Source of the DNA: Ottowia sp. SB7-C50
GTDB taxonomy: Bacteria; Pseudomonadota; Gammaproteobacteria; Burkholderiales; Burkholderiaceae_C
Direction of reading: 5' to 3'
Assembly: GCF_033110285.1 (NCBI RefSeq)
Contig: NZ_CP136995.1
Span: forward strand, 806,001-870,000
Length of the DNA stretch: 64,000 nucleotides
Below, piece after piece: positions 55,922-64,000 of the stretch. Both the position numbers and the translations under genes were made by a program. Below the pieces are notes generated by a model that ran no database searches, was not told the DNA's origin, and saw only the letters and a program-made list of their open reading frames with translations. Every line of letters starts with the position of its first letter. Position 1 is the first letter of the stretch.

Positions 55922-57016
55922 ATGGCACTGCAATGCGGCATCGTTGGGCTGCCCAACGTCGGCAAATCCACGCTTTTCAACGCGCTGACCAAGGCGGGGA
56001 TCGCGGCGGAGAATTACCCCTTCTGCACGATCGAGCCCAATACGGGCGTGGTGGAGGTGCCTGATCCGCGTCTGGCCCAGTTGGCCGAGATCGTGAAGCC
56101 CGAGCGCGTGCTGCCGGCCATCGTCGAGTTTGTCGACATCGCCGGCCTGGTGGCGGGCGCGAGCCAGGGTGAGGGGCTGGGCAACCAGTTTCTGGCGCAC
56201 ATCCGCGAGACGGATGCGATCGTCAACGTGGTGCGCTGCTTTGAGGATCCGAACGTGATTCATGTGGCGGGCAAGGTCGATCCGATTTCGGACATCGAAG
56301 TGATCCAGACCGAGCTGTGCCTGGCCGACCTGGGCACGGTCGAAAAAGCCGTGCAGCGCTACACCAAGGCCGCCAAGTCGGGCAACGACAAAGAGGCCAC
56401 GGCGATGCTGAAGGTGCTCGGCCCGGTGCAAGCGGCGCTGGACGAGGGCAAGCCGTTGCGCACGCTGACGCTCTCGAAAGAAGAGCAGGCGTTGCTCAGG
56501 CCGTTGTGCCTGATCACCGCCAAGCCGGCCATGTTCGTCGGCAACGTGAGCGAACACGGCTTCGAGAACAACCCCTTCCTTGATCGTCTGAGCGAGTACG
56601 CTGCCACGCAGAACGCGCCGGTGGTGGCGATCTGCGCCAAGATGGAAGCCGACATGGCCGAGATGAGCGACGAGGACAAGTCGCTGTTCCTCGAAGAAAT
56701 GGGACAGACCGAGCCGGGGCTGAACCGCCTGATCCGCGCCGCCTTCAAGCTGCTGGGCCTGCAGACCTACTTCACCGCCGGCGTGAAGGAGGTGCGCGCC
56801 TGGACGATCCGCATCGGCGACACGGCGCCGCAGGCGGCGGGCGTGATCCACGGCGATTTCGAGCGCGGCTTCATCCGCGCGCAGACCATCGCGTTCGACG
56901 ACTACCTTCAGTTCAAGGGCGAGCAGGGCGCGAAGGACGCGGGCAAGATGCGCAGCGAGGGCAAGGAATACGTCGTCAAGGACGGCGACGTGATGAACTT
57001 CCTGTTTAATGTGTAG
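55922..57016 (+). CDS. ychF: Redox-regulated ATPase YchF (Obg-like)
   Basis: A universally conserved P-loop protein of 364 residues that prefers ATP and binds ribosomes; it is tied to stress responses. Visible are [21 protein letters not shown], the switch region with [22 protein letters not shown], the NMxE-type variation typical of YchF (AICAKMEAD), and a C-terminal TGS domain ([18 protein letters not shown] ... [15 protein letters not shown]). The ATG at 55922 follows AAAGGA and matches the family length exactly. Confidence 0.97.
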   Translation: MALQCGIVGLPNVGKSTLFNALTKAGIAAENYPFCTIEPNTGVVEVPDPRLAQLAEIVKPERVLPAIVEFVDIAGLVAGASQGEGLGNQFLAHIRETDAIVNVVRCFEDPNVIHVAGKVDPISDIEVIQTELCLADLGTVEKAVQRYTKAAKSGNDKEATAMLKVLGPVQAALDEGKPLRTLTLSKEEQALLRPLCLITAKPAMFVGNVSEHGFENNPFLDRLSEYAATQNAPVVAICAKMEADMAEMSDEDKSLFLEEMGQTEPGLNRLIRAAFKLLGLQTYFTAGVKEVRAWTIRIGDTAPQAAGVIHGDFERGFIRAQTIAFDDYLQFKGEQGAKDAGKMRSEGKEYVVKDGDVMNFLFNV

Positions 57017-57017
57017 G

Positions 57018-57110
57018 CACCCCCCTGAGCGGCTGACGCCGCTTCCCCCTTCTCCTGCGGGAGGGGGACAACGCCTGCGGCCGGCGCGGGTCCGGCCGCG
57101 GCGTTCCCGA
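57018..57110. repeat. R2-type dispersed repeat, copy 3 (diverged)
   Basis: CACCCCCCTGAGCGGCTGACGCCGC, then TCTCCTGCGGGAGGGGGACAACGCC and CGGCGCGGGTCCGGCCGCGGCG. It begins one base after the ychF stop. Confidence 0.7.
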
Positions 57111-57159
57111 CATCGGTTTGCGCCCAAGGGGTTGGTTCGGGTGCTCACTGCCGCTGCTG

Positions 57160-57825
57160 CTATCTGGCGCGTCGCAGCGTGACGTTGATGCGCTGGGCGC
57201 CGGTCAGCGAGTGGTGGGCTTGCCGCAGCGGCGCTATGCCGTGAAAGCGCAATCGGTCGACGCCGCCCCACACGGCCACGTCGCCATGCAGCAGGGGCAC
57301 GCGCTCGGTGCGGTCGGCGCGTTGCAGGCCGCCCCAAATGAACAGCGCGGGCAGTCCGAGCGAGACGGACACGATGGGGTGCGACAGGTCGCGCTCGTCG
57401 CGGTCCTGGTGCAGCGACAGGCGCGCGCCGGGAAGGTAGCGGTTGACCAGGCAGGCGTCGGGCTCGAAGCGGCCGAAGCCGGTTGACCGGGCGCCTTCGC
57501 GTGCCAGCTCAGCCAGCGGCGCCGGCAAGGCGGGCCAGGGCAGGCCGCTGTCGGGATCGCGCGGTGTATAGCGGTAACCGTGGCGGTCGCTGACCCAGCC
57601 CAGCGCGCCGCAGTTGGTCAGCGCGACCGACATGCGCTGGCCGCCGGGAGTCTCCATGTGCCGAAAGGGCGCCTGCGTGATGACCGACTGCAGCGCCGGC
57701 CACAGCGCGTCGAGCCACGGCAGCGCAAAGCCGCGCAGCACGTAGGCCTGCGGTCCCAACCGGGCGGTGCCGGTCTGCGGAGGATCGTCGGCAAACAGGT
57801 CGGCGCTGGGGGCTCCGTCAAGCAT
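57160..57825 (-). CDS. alkB: Alpha-ketoglutarate-dependent DNA repair dioxygenase AlkB
   Basis: A 221-residue Fe(II)/2-oxoglutarate dioxygenase that removes alkyl groups from DNA bases. The iron ligands are HxD in LSLHQDRDERDL and His in LRFHGIAPL; 2-oxoglutarate contacts are in NRYLPGARL and the terminal RINVTLRRAR (RxxxxxR). It matches E. coli AlkB in length and motif order. No ada gene is adjacent. It shares a spacer with an R1 repeat upstream. Confidence 0.94.
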   Translation of the reverse strand: MLDGAPSADLFADDPPQTGTARLGPQAYVLRGFALPWLDALWPALQSVITQAPFRHMETPGGQRMSVALTNCGALGWVSDRHGYRYTPRDPDSGLPWPALPAPLAELAREGARSTGFGRFEPDACLVNRYLPGARLSLHQDRDERDLSHPIVSVSLGLPALFIWGGLQRADRTERVPLLHGDVAVWGGVDRLRFHGIAPLRQAHHSLTGAQRINVTLRRAR

Positions 57826-57832
57826 TTCACAC

Positions 57833-57896
57833 CATAAAAATGACCGTCAGCGCTTGTGTATAAAGCGCATCAAGCTACAAACAGTGTAGCAAGCGA
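57833..57896. repeat. R1-type dispersed repeat
   Basis: CATAAAAATGACCGTCAGCGCTTG, then TGTATAAAGCGC and CAAGCTACAAACAGTGTAGC. It covers the alkB upstream region and overlaps the last codons of the VTT gene, so that gene's C-terminus may come from the repeat. Confidence 0.55.
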
Positions 57897-58370
57897 CAGC
57901 TTGTCAGGCCACACCTGGAGCAGCGCCACCGTCATCACCACATAGCGCGCGAACTTGCCCGCAGCCATCCACGCGGTGCAGGGCAGCAGCGGCATCTTCA
58001 GCCAGCCGGCCACGGCGCACAACGGGTCGCCAATGACGGGCAGAAACGACAGGAAGCACGCGCGCGGGCCGATGCGGCGCAGCCAGTCGAGCGCGCGCAG
58101 GTGCGTGGGCGAGTCGCGCCACTGGTCGACGGCGCGGTGGGCGCCCAGTCCCATCCACCACGTGACCACGCCGCCCAGCGTGTTGCCGGCCGTGGCCACC
58201 AAGATGGCGGGCCAGAACAGGTGCGGGTTGAGCTTGATCAAGCCGAAGACCGCCGGTTCAGAGCCCAATGGCAGCAGCGTGGCCGACACGAAGGCCACCA
58301 CGAAGACCGTCGACAGCCCGTATTCCGGCAGCGCCAGCGCCGTGAGCAGTTGTTGCATCCACGCTTCCAT
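57870..58370 (-). CDS. VTT/YqaA-family membrane protein
   Basis: A 166-residue DedA-like protein with about five hydrophobic segments: STVFVVAFVSATLLPLGSEP, ILVATAGNTLGGVVTWWMG and SFLPVIGDPLCAVAGWLKM are the typical VTT-fold pieces. DedA/VTT proteins move lipids or keep membrane potential; the exact task is unknown. The start at 58370 (MEAWMQQLL) is used in place of a 37-residue longer frame. Confidence 0.88.
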   Translation of the reverse strand: MEAWMQQLLTALALPEYGLSTVFVVAFVSATLLPLGSEPAVFGLIKLNPHLFWPAILVATAGNTLGGVVTWWMGLGAHRAVDQWRDSPTHLRALDWLRRIGPRACFLSFLPVIGDPLCAVAGWLKMPLLPCTAWMAAGKFARYVVMTVALLQVWPDKLSLATLFVA

Positions 58371-58501
58371 CAGGCCAGAGTGTAGGCAGGTGGGCCAGGG
58401 CGGCGGCGGGTTTCGGTTGCTGAAATTTTGGGCAGGTAGAATGCGCTCCCCTGCCGCGTTCCGGCCCTGCCGGCCACGCACACGCGCGCGCCTTGTTCAT
58501 C

Positions 58502-59539
58502 ATGCAGATCGGTTCCCACAGCCTGCCCAACCGCCTGTTCGTCGCCCCGATGGCCGGGGTGACGGATCGGCCGTTTCGTCAGCTGTGCCGCGCGTTCGGC
58601 GCGGGCTACGCGGTCAGCGAAATGGTGACGTCGCGGCGGGACTTGTGGCACACCCTGAAGACCTCGCGCCGCGCCGACCACACGGGCGAGCCCGGGCCCA
58701 TCGCCGTGCAGATCGCCGGTACCGACGCCGCCATGATGGCCGAGGCCGCTGCCTACAACATCGACCGCGGCGCGCAGATCATTGACATCAACATGGGTTG
58801 CCCGGCCAAGAAGGTGTGCAACAAATGGGCGGGCAGCGCGCTGATGCAGGACGAAGCGCTGGCGCTGCAGATCATCGAGGCCGTGGTGGCTGCCTGCGCG
58901 CCGCGCGGCGTGCCGGTGACGCTGAAGGTGCGCACCGGCTGGTGCGCAAGCGCCCGCAACGCGGTGCCGATCGCGCTGGCCGCCGAAAGCGCTGGCGTGC
59001 AGATGGTCACGGTGCATGGCCGCACGCGCGAGCAGGGCTACAAGGGCCAGGCCGAATACGACACCATCGCCGAAGTGAAGTCGCGCCTGCGGGTGCCGGT
59101 GGTGGCCAATGGCGACATCGATTCGCCCGCCAAGGCCGAAGCGGTGCTGCGCGCCACCGGCGCCGATGCGGTGATGATTGGCCGCGCTGCACAGGGCCGG
59201 CCCTGGATCTTTCGCGAGATCGCGCATTACCTGGCGACGGGCCAGTCGCTGGCGCCGCCGCTGGTGCTGGAAGTGCGCCGCGCGCTGCTGGAACACCTGC
59301 AGGACCACTATGCGCTGTATGGTGAATACAGTGGGGTGCGGTCGGCGCGCAAGCACATTGGCTGGTATGTGCGCGGCCTGCCGGACGGCGCCGCGTTTCG
59401 CGAGCGCATGAACACACTGGACGACGCCGGCCTGCAGTGGCAGGTGGTGGCCGATTATTTTGAGGAACTGGCTGACCGGCACGAGCGCCTGCCCGTGGCG
59501 CCCGTCGCCCAGCCCGAGGGAGCGATGGAGGCCCGATGA
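58502..59539 (+). CDS. dusB: tRNA-dihydrouridine synthase B
   Basis: A flavin enzyme of 345 residues that reduces uridine to dihydrouridine in tRNA. Seen are VAPMAGVTDRPFRQLCR, DINMGCPAKKVCNKWAGSALM with the catalytic Cys, VTVHGRTREQGYKG, VANGDIDSP and GADAVMIGRAAQGRPWIF. It is directly followed by fis (4 bp after its stop), the same order as in E. coli, where both share one promoter. Confidence 0.95.
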   Translation: MQIGSHSLPNRLFVAPMAGVTDRPFRQLCRAFGAGYAVSEMVTSRRDLWHTLKTSRRADHTGEPGPIAVQIAGTDAAMMAEAAAYNIDRGAQIIDINMGCPAKKVCNKWAGSALMQDEALALQIIEAVVAACAPRGVPVTLKVRTGWCASARNAVPIALAAESAGVQMVTVHGRTREQGYKGQAEYDTIAEVKSRLRVPVVANGDIDSPAKAEAVLRATGADAVMIGRAAQGRPWIFREIAHYLATGQSLAPPLVLEVRRALLEHLQDHYALYGEYSGVRSARKHIGWYVRGLPDGAAFRERMNTLDDAGLQWQVVADYFEELADRHERLPVAPVAQPEGAMEAR

Positions 59540-59543
59540 CATC

Positions 59544-59777
59544 ATGAGCAAGAAGGACATCGAGGAGAGCGTTCGAGACAACCTGCAGGCCTACTTTCGC
59601 GACCTGCGCGGCACCGAGCCGGATGGGCTGTACGACATGGTGCTGCGCGTGGTAGAGCGGCCGCTGCTCGACGTGGTGATGGAACACGCGGGGCAGAACC
59701 AGTCCCGCGCGGCGGAGTGGCTGGGCATGAACCGCAACACGCTGCGCAAGAAGCTGGTCGAACATAAGTTGTTGTGA
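59544..59777 (+). CDS. fis: DNA-binding protein Fis
   Basis: A 77-residue nucleoid protein that bends DNA and activates rRNA promoters. The C-terminal helix-turn-helix is AGQNQSRAAEWLGMNRNTLRKKLVEHKL, and the central helices carry GLYDMVLRVVERPLLDVVME. It lacks the longer N-terminal beta-arm of E. coli Fis (98 aa), the common short form in betaproteobacteria. The ATG at 59544 lies 4 bp after dusB. Confidence 0.94.
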   Translation: MSKKDIEESVRDNLQAYFRDLRGTEPDGLYDMVLRVVERPLLDVVMEHAGQNQSRAAEWLGMNRNTLRKKLVEHKLL

Positions 59778-59778
59778 A

Positions 59779-59896
59779 CCCCCCTGAGTCGCCTGCGGCG
59801 CCTTCCCCCCCTTTGCTTCGCAAGGGGGGACAACGCCAGCGGGCGGGCCAAGCCCTTCCGCGGCGTTCGCTGGATTGGCCTGCTCCGCGGCCATCG
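59779..59896. repeat. R2-type dispersed repeat, copy 4
   Basis: ACCCCCCTGAGTCGCCTGCGGCGCC, then the C-run/G-run hairpin with TTTGCTTCGCAA at the tip, GGGCCAAGCCCTTCCGCGGC, TGGCCTGCTCCGCGGCC. It starts directly after the fis stop. An R1-like AT-rich piece (59905-59984, TTTTGATAGCTGG) follows before purH. Confidence 0.75.
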
Positions 59897-59984
59897 GTGA
59901 GGGGATGCTTTGGTTTTGATAGCTGGCGGCGCTGATTTGGTGGGCGCTGGCGGCCTGTTTTATCTTTAACTATCGTTTGTTGTC

Positions 59985-61616
59985 ATGAATGCACTGATTT
60001 CCGTTTCCGACAAGACGGGCGTGGCCGAGTTTGCGGCGGCGCTGGTGGGGCTGGGCTTCAACCTGCTGTCGACCGGCGGCACGGCCAAATTGCTGCAGGA
60101 GGCGGGGCTGCCTGTGACCGAGGTGGCCGAGGTGACGCGCTTTCCGGAGATGCTGGATGGCCGCGTGAAGACGCTGCACCCGGCCGTGCATGGCGGCCTG
60201 CTGGCGCGGCGCGACCTGCCGGCGCACATGCAGGCGCTGGCCGACCACGGCATCGGCACCATCGACGTGGTGGTGATCAACCTGTACCCGTTCGAGTCGA
60301 CAGTGGCCAAGCCTGGCTGCACGCTGGCCGACGCGATCGAGAACATCGACATCGGCGGGCCGGCCATGGTGCGCAGCGCGGCCAAGAACTGGCAGCACGT
60401 GGCCGTGCTGACCGACGCCAGCCAGTACGCGCCGGTGCTGGCCGAATTGCAGGCCCAGCAGGGCAAGCTGTCCGACAAGACGCGCTTCGGGCTGGCGGTG
60501 GCGGCGTTCAACCGCATCAGCAACTACGACGCGGCCATCAGCGATTACCTGTCCGCTATTGATTTCGAAGCTGACGGCGCAGATGGCGTGCCGGCCAGGG
60601 GCCTGTTTTCGGCGCAAAGCAACGGCCGCTTCGTCAAGCTGCAGGACTTGCGATACGGCGAAAACGCGCACCAGCAGGCGGCGCTGTACCGCGACCTGTA
60701 CCCGGCGCCGGGTTCCATCGTCACGGCCGAGCAGTTGCAGGGCAAGGAACTGAGCTACAACAACATCGCCGACGCCGACGCGGCGTGGGAATGCGTCAAG
60801 CAGTTCGACACGGGACCGAACGCGACCCTGGGGGCGGCCGCGGCCTGCGTGATCGTCAAGCACGCCAACCCGTGCGGCGTGGCGCTGGGTGCCGACGCGC
60901 TGCAGGCCTACCAGAAGGCCTTCAAGACCGACCCGACCAGTGCCTTTGGCGGCATCATCGCCTTCAACGTGCCGGTCGATGGTGCAGCGGCCGAAGCGGT
61001 GTCCAAGCAGTTCGTCGAGGTGCTGATGGCGCCCGATTTCACGCCCGAGGCGCTGGCCGTGTTGCAGGCCAAGGCCAACGTGCGCGTGCTGCGCATTCCG
61101 CTGGCCGGCGTGCAGCGCGACGGCGCCACCGACTGGGCGCGCGGCCAGAACGCCATCGACGTCAAGCGCGTGGGCTCGGGCCTGTTGATGCAGACCGCCG
61201 ACAACCACGAGCTGAAGCTGTCGGACCTGAAAGTGGTGACGAAGAAGGCGCCGACCGATCAACAGTTGCAGGACCTTCTCTTCGCCTGGAACGTGGCCAA
61301 GTTCGTCAAGAGCAATGCCATCGTCTTCTGCAAGGATGGTATGACGATGGGCGTGGGGGCGGGGCAGATGAGCCGCCTGGATTCGGCGCGCATCGCCAGC
61401 ATCAAGGCCGGCCACGCCGGCTTGTCGCTGCAGGGCACGGCGGTGGCGAGCGACGCGTTCTTCCCGTTCCGCGACGGGCTGGACGTGGTGATCGACCACG
61501 GCGCCACCTGTGTGATCCAGCCCGGCGGCTCGATGCGCGACCAGGAAGTGATCGACGCGGCCGACGAGCGCGGCGTGGCGATGGTGTTCTCAGGCGTGCG
61601 GCACTTCAGGCACTGA
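59985..61616 (+). CDS. purH: Bifunctional AICAR transformylase / IMP cyclohydrolase
   Basis: PurH catalyses the last two steps of IMP synthesis. The 543-residue protein has an N-terminal MGS-like cyclohydrolase domain ([34 protein letters not shown]) and a C-terminal transformylase domain ([45 protein letters not shown]). A short stretch, [12 protein letters not shown] (from about 60556), has AT-rich R1-like DNA and may be an insertion between conserved parts. The fis-purH order is common in betaproteobacteria. Confidence 0.96.
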   Translation: MNALISVSDKTGVAEFAAALVGLGFNLLSTGGTAKLLQEAGLPVTEVAEVTRFPEMLDGRVKTLHPAVHGGLLARRDLPAHMQALADHGIGTIDVVVINLYPFESTVAKPGCTLADAIENIDIGGPAMVRSAAKNWQHVAVLTDASQYAPVLAELQAQQGKLSDKTRFGLAVAAFNRISNYDAAISDYLSAIDFEADGADGVPARGLFSAQSNGRFVKLQDLRYGENAHQQAALYRDLYPAPGSIVTAEQLQGKELSYNNIADADAAWECVKQFDTGPNATLGAAAACVIVKHANPCGVALGADALQAYQKAFKTDPTSAFGGIIAFNVPVDGAAAEAVSKQFVEVLMAPDFTPEALAVLQAKANVRVLRIPLAGVQRDGATDWARGQNAIDVKRVGSGLLMQTADNHELKLSDLKVVTKKAPTDQQLQDLLFAWNVAKFVKSNAIVFCKDGMTMGVGAGQMSRLDSARIASIKAGHAGLSLQGTAVASDAFFPFRDGLDVVIDHGATCVIQPGGSMRDQEVIDAADERGVAMVFSGVRHFRH

Positions 61617-61817
61617 GGCAAGGCTGAACAGGCCCCTCGCAGCGCTGGCAACTGTGGATGGGGGCATTCTGCGGCGTTGCAAATCCTCGCCACAGCCCAC
61701 GCTCTGGTTGCGGTTCGCGTCTTGCAGCCCATCGCAAACCACAGCGCCAGCCGTCACAGGACTCCTTCAGCGTCGCCCGCACCCGCTTGGGGGCGCCACG
61801 CGGTGGGCCCCGGCGGA

Positions 61818-62087
61818 TCAACGCCGGCAGCGCGCAGGGTACAGCGTGCAGTCGACGCCACGCGCGTCGTAGGTGTGGGCCGGGTTGGCCTGCCACAGCG
61901 GGCGGCGCGCCGTGGTGCCGTATTCGGTGGTTTTCAGCGTACTCAGATCGACTTCGCGCGGCTGCGCCGGCGCGCTGACGTCGGCCTGCGCGCGCGGAGC
62001 ACGCGGCTTGGTGCTTCGCGCTTCGGCGGCCAGCGGCAGCAACACCAGGGCGGCGGACAGGGTCAGGGTGAGCTTGGTCAAGGGCAT
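61818..62087 (-). CDS. Small exported hypothetical protein (89 aa)
   Basis: An N-terminal signal peptide (MPLTKLTLTLSAALVLLPLAAEARS) is followed by a basic linker and a C-terminal stretch LKTTEYGTTARRPLWQANPAHTYD with two cysteines (DCTLYPARC). No family is known to me. The start at 62087 gives a proper signal peptide; a longer frame adds eight residues. The 200-bp spacer 61617-61817 towards purH holds no gene I can support; its minus strand looks like a repeat element. Confidence 0.65.
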   Translation of the reverse strand: MPLTKLTLTLSAALVLLPLAAEARSTKPRAPRAQADVSAPAQPREVDLSTLKTTEYGTTARRPLWQANPAHTYDARGVDCTLYPARCRR

Positions 62088-62191
62088 CGCTCCATGGAAG
62101 GGTAGACGCACATGCTAAACGAGCCGACGCGCAACGGCTCAACCGGTCGTCAAGTGGGGCGGCGAGCCGTGGTGCAGAGCACGTCCGGGCC

Positions 62192-63499
62192 TCAGCGCAG
62201 CGGCGCCAGCGCGTCGCGGAACGCGGACAGCGTGGCGTCGATGTCGGCATCGGTATGGGCGCCGCTGACGAAGCCGGCCTCGTACAGCGCCGGCGCGATG
62301 TAGACACCACGGTCCAGCAGGCCATGGAACAGCTGGTTGAAGCGCGTGCCGTCGGTCTTCATCACCTGCGTGTAGTTCTGCGGCAGCTCGGGCAGCAGGA
62401 AGAAGCCGAACATGCCGCCCTCGCAGTCCGCGCTGAAAGGCACGCCGGCCTGCGCGGCCTCGGCCTTCAGGCCGTCGACGAGGCGGCGCGTGCGGGCGCT
62501 CAGCGCGTCGAAGAAGCCGGGCTTCCTGATTTCGCGCAGCGTGGCCAGCCCGCATGCGGTGGCCACCGGGTTGCCCGACAAGGTGCCGGCCTGATAGACC
62601 GGGCCGAGCGGCGCCAGTTGCTCCATCACCGCGCGCTTGCCGCCGAAGGCCGCCAGCGGCATGCCGCCGCCGATGACCTTGCCCATCACGGTGATGTCGG
62701 GCTCGAAGCCGGGGATGGCCTGGGCGTAGACGCTTTGCGCGCTGCCCAGCGCCACGCGGCAGCCGGTCATGACTTCGTCGTAGATCAGCAGCGCGCCATG
62801 CTGCGTGCACAGCTCGCGGCAGCGGCGGGTGAATTCGACACTGGCGCGCACGAAGTTCATGTTGCCGGCAATCGGCTCGATGATCAGGCCGGCGATCTGG
62901 ACGCCGTGCAGTGCAAAGGCTTCTTCGAGCTGCGTGACGTTGTTGTATTCGAGCACCAGCGTGTGCTGCACCACGTCGGGCGGCACGCCGGCGCTGGTCG
63001 GGTTGCCGAAGGTGGCCAGCCCCGAGCCGGCCTTGACCAGCAGCGCGTCGGCGTGGCCGTGGTAGCAGCCCTCGAACTTGATGATCTTGTTGCGCCCGGT
63101 GGCGCCGCGCGCCAGTCGGATCGCCGTCATGCCGGCCTCCGTGCCGCTGCTGACCAGGCGCAGCATCTCCATGCTGGGCACCAGCGAGAGGATTTCCTCG
63201 GCCAATTCGATCTCGCGCTCGGTCGGCGCGCCATACGAAAAGCCCTCGACGGCGGCCTTCTGCACGGCTTCGAGCACGGCGGGGTGGCCGTGGCCCAGGA
63301 TCATGGGGCCCCAGGAGCCGATGTAGTCGATGTAGCGGGTGCCATTGGCGTCCCAGAAATAGGCGCCTTCGGCGCGCTGCACGAAGCGCGGCGTGCCGCC
63401 CACGGCGCGAAACGCCCGTACCGGCGAGTTGACGCCGCCAGGAATCACCTGGCGCGCGCGCGCCATCAGGGTTTCGTTCAGGTCAGTGCTTGGTTTCAT
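62192..63499 (-). CDS. hemL: Glutamate-1-semialdehyde 2,1-aminomutase
   Basis: A PLP enzyme of 435 residues that makes 5-aminolevulinate for haem in the C5 pathway. Seen are [45 protein letters not shown] (Cys where Phe is usual), the PLP lysine in [17 protein letters not shown] and [12 protein letters not shown]. The start at 63499 overlaps the end of the ThiD-like gene by 17 bp, so the two are likely co-expressed. Confidence 0.95.
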   Translation of the reverse strand: MKPSTDLNETLMARARQVIPGGVNSPVRAFRAVGGTPRFVQRAEGAYFWDANGTRYIDYIGSWGPMILGHGHPAVLEAVQKAAVEGFSYGAPTEREIELAEEILSLVPSMEMLRLVSSGTEAGMTAIRLARGATGRNKIIKFEGCYHGHADALLVKAGSGLATFGNPTSAGVPPDVVQHTLVLEYNNVTQLEEAFALHGVQIAGLIIEPIAGNMNFVRASVEFTRRCRELCTQHGALLIYDEVMTGCRVALGSAQSVYAQAIPGFEPDITVMGKVIGGGMPLAAFGGKRAVMEQLAPLGPVYQAGTLSGNPVATACGLATLREIRKPGFFDALSARTRRLVDGLKAEAAQAGVPFSADCEGGMFGFFLLPELPQNYTQVMKTDGTRFNQLFHGLLDRGVYIAPALYEAGFVSGAHTDADIDATLSAFRDALAPLR

Positions 63500-64000
63500 T
63501 GGAGGGGTGGGGAATGTCGATGAGGGTTTGTTCGCCGTCCCTCGTGTCGTCGTCCGGCCCGGAATCGGCCCAGAACAGGCGGTCGGCCACGGCGCGACCC
63601 ATGCCGGGCCGAAACCCGTGGTCCAGCGCCTGATCGAGGTATTGCAGCGCTTCACCCACCGCGTCCGTCAATTCGGAGCCGGTGGCGATCAGCGCGGTCA
63701 GTGCGGCCGACAGGATATCGCCCGCGCCGAGAAAGCCGGCGTCGATGCGTTCGAAGCTCTGGCTGAAGAGTTCGGCCTGCGGCGTGGCCAGCACGTTGCC
63801 CACTTGGTCGCCCGGCGTGGGCGCGCCGGTGATCAGCACATAGGACACACCCGCGTCGGCAGCGGCGCGCGCCAGGTCGACCGGGCGCGCGCGGCGGTCG
63901 GTGGCCGATTCGGGCAGCAGCCAGTGCCGCAGCGTCGTGTTGTTGCCCACCAGCACCGCCGTCTGCGGCAGCAGCAGCTCGCGGAAGGCGTCGAGATAGG
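63483..64000 (-). CDS. thiD: ThiD-like hydroxymethylpyrimidine/phosphomethylpyrimidine kinase, C-terminal part
   Basis: The 3' 518 bases of a ribokinase-fold gene that continues beyond the window. The visible 172 residues contain [37 protein letters not shown] and the catalytic [15 protein letters not shown] with the GxGD anion hole. This matches the ThiD position beside hemL in Comamonadaceae, but the motif differs somewhat from classical ThiD (GTGCTLSAAIA), so another small-molecule kinase of the same fold is possible. A thiD role would place it in thiamine synthesis. Confidence 0.78.
   Translation of the reverse strand, partial: YLDAFRELLLPQTAVLVGNNTTLRHWLLPESATDRRARPVDLARAAADAGVSYVLITGAPTPGDQVGNVLATPQAELFSQSFERIDAGFLGAGDILSAALTALIATGSELTDAVGEALQYLDQALDHGFRPGMGRAVADRLFWADSGPDDDTRDGEQTLIDIPHPSNETKH

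Noticed and set aside
61617..61817. Open minus-strand frame after purH (cysteine- and arginine-rich)
   Set aside because: It resembles a repeated spacer element rather than a gene; it lacks a start, signal or ribosome-binding site, and runs on into unrelated sequence.
62255..63523. 422-codon frame antisense to hemL
   Set aside because: Mirror of a GC-rich gene; its composition (Gly/Ala/His/Asp/Arg) is typical of antisense frames and no domain is visible.

Overview
The window reads as chromosomal DNA of a high-GC betaproteobacterium, most likely a member of the Comamonadaceae (Burkholderiales). The reasons are the gene content and order (dusB-fis-purH, pilSR next to ampD, hemL next to a ThiD-type kinase, a lysine/alanine histone H1-like protein, a BMP-type purine ABC cassette beside xdhA/xdhB) and several families of short intergenic repeats. 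I cannot name the genus. No prophage, plasmid, CRISPR or resistance island was seen. This is mainly core genome, with small repeats, one MITE-like insertion and several scars.

Layout. 1-7.4 kb: 3' part of tldD; aroG (DAHP synthase) behind a leader that looks like a transcription attenuator; a small hypothetical gene; mpl (murein recycling); an acyl-CoA ligase; a degenerate nucleotidyltransferase and a TlpA-like thioredoxin. 7.5-12.8 kb: accB, accC, prmA, a DUF3426 zinc-ribbon protein and a PfkB kinase. 12.9-18.1 kb: histone H1-like gene, nrdB and nrdA, with two NrdR boxes around a good promoter. 18.3-25.1 kb: ampD, pilR, pilS, a 264-bp MITE-like element, a small membrane protein, a CcsA/YpjD-like protein and ffh. 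25.2-31.6 kb: low-Mr phosphatase, amtB, a LysR regulator divergent from a pirin, a second pirin, a YnfA protein and an NlpC/P60 lipoprotein with a G-run frameshift. 31.6-35.2 kb: repeat-rich spacer, metK and two LpxL-type acyltransferases.

35.3-44.8 kb is a purine salvage and catabolism locus: a BMP substrate-binding lipoprotein, two permeases, a double ATPase and a purine-type deaminase on one strand, and xdhA, a 54-residue proline-rich ORF and xdhB on the other. 44.8-48.6 kb: tRNA-Met, then an enoyl-CoA hydratase divergent from paaG-paaI-paaK, with a 24-bp palindrome between them that suggests shared TetR/PaaR-type control of phenylacetate breakdown. 48.7-54.6 kb: a frameshifted DUF3108 gene, an M61 peptidase, dsbC, a UbiH-like monooxygenase and a MOSC protein. 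54.7-64 kb: an IPTL-CTERM protein, ychF, alkB, a VTT membrane protein, dusB, fis, purH, a small secreted protein, hemL and the 3' part of a ThiD-like kinase.

The most unusual signals are: (1) an aromatic-rich 23-residue leader peptide, an antiterminator segment and a terminator in front of aroG; (2) three 'echoes', short diverged copies of a piece of a gene lying beside the intact gene (accC 5' end, metK 3' end, ychF early codons in inverted orientation), two of which differ from the parent mostly at synonymous positions; (3) a MITE-like element that split two adjacent genes exactly between a stop and a start codon; (4) a coupled proline-rich micro-ORF between xdhA and xdhB. All calls are from reading the sequence; no database search was possible.
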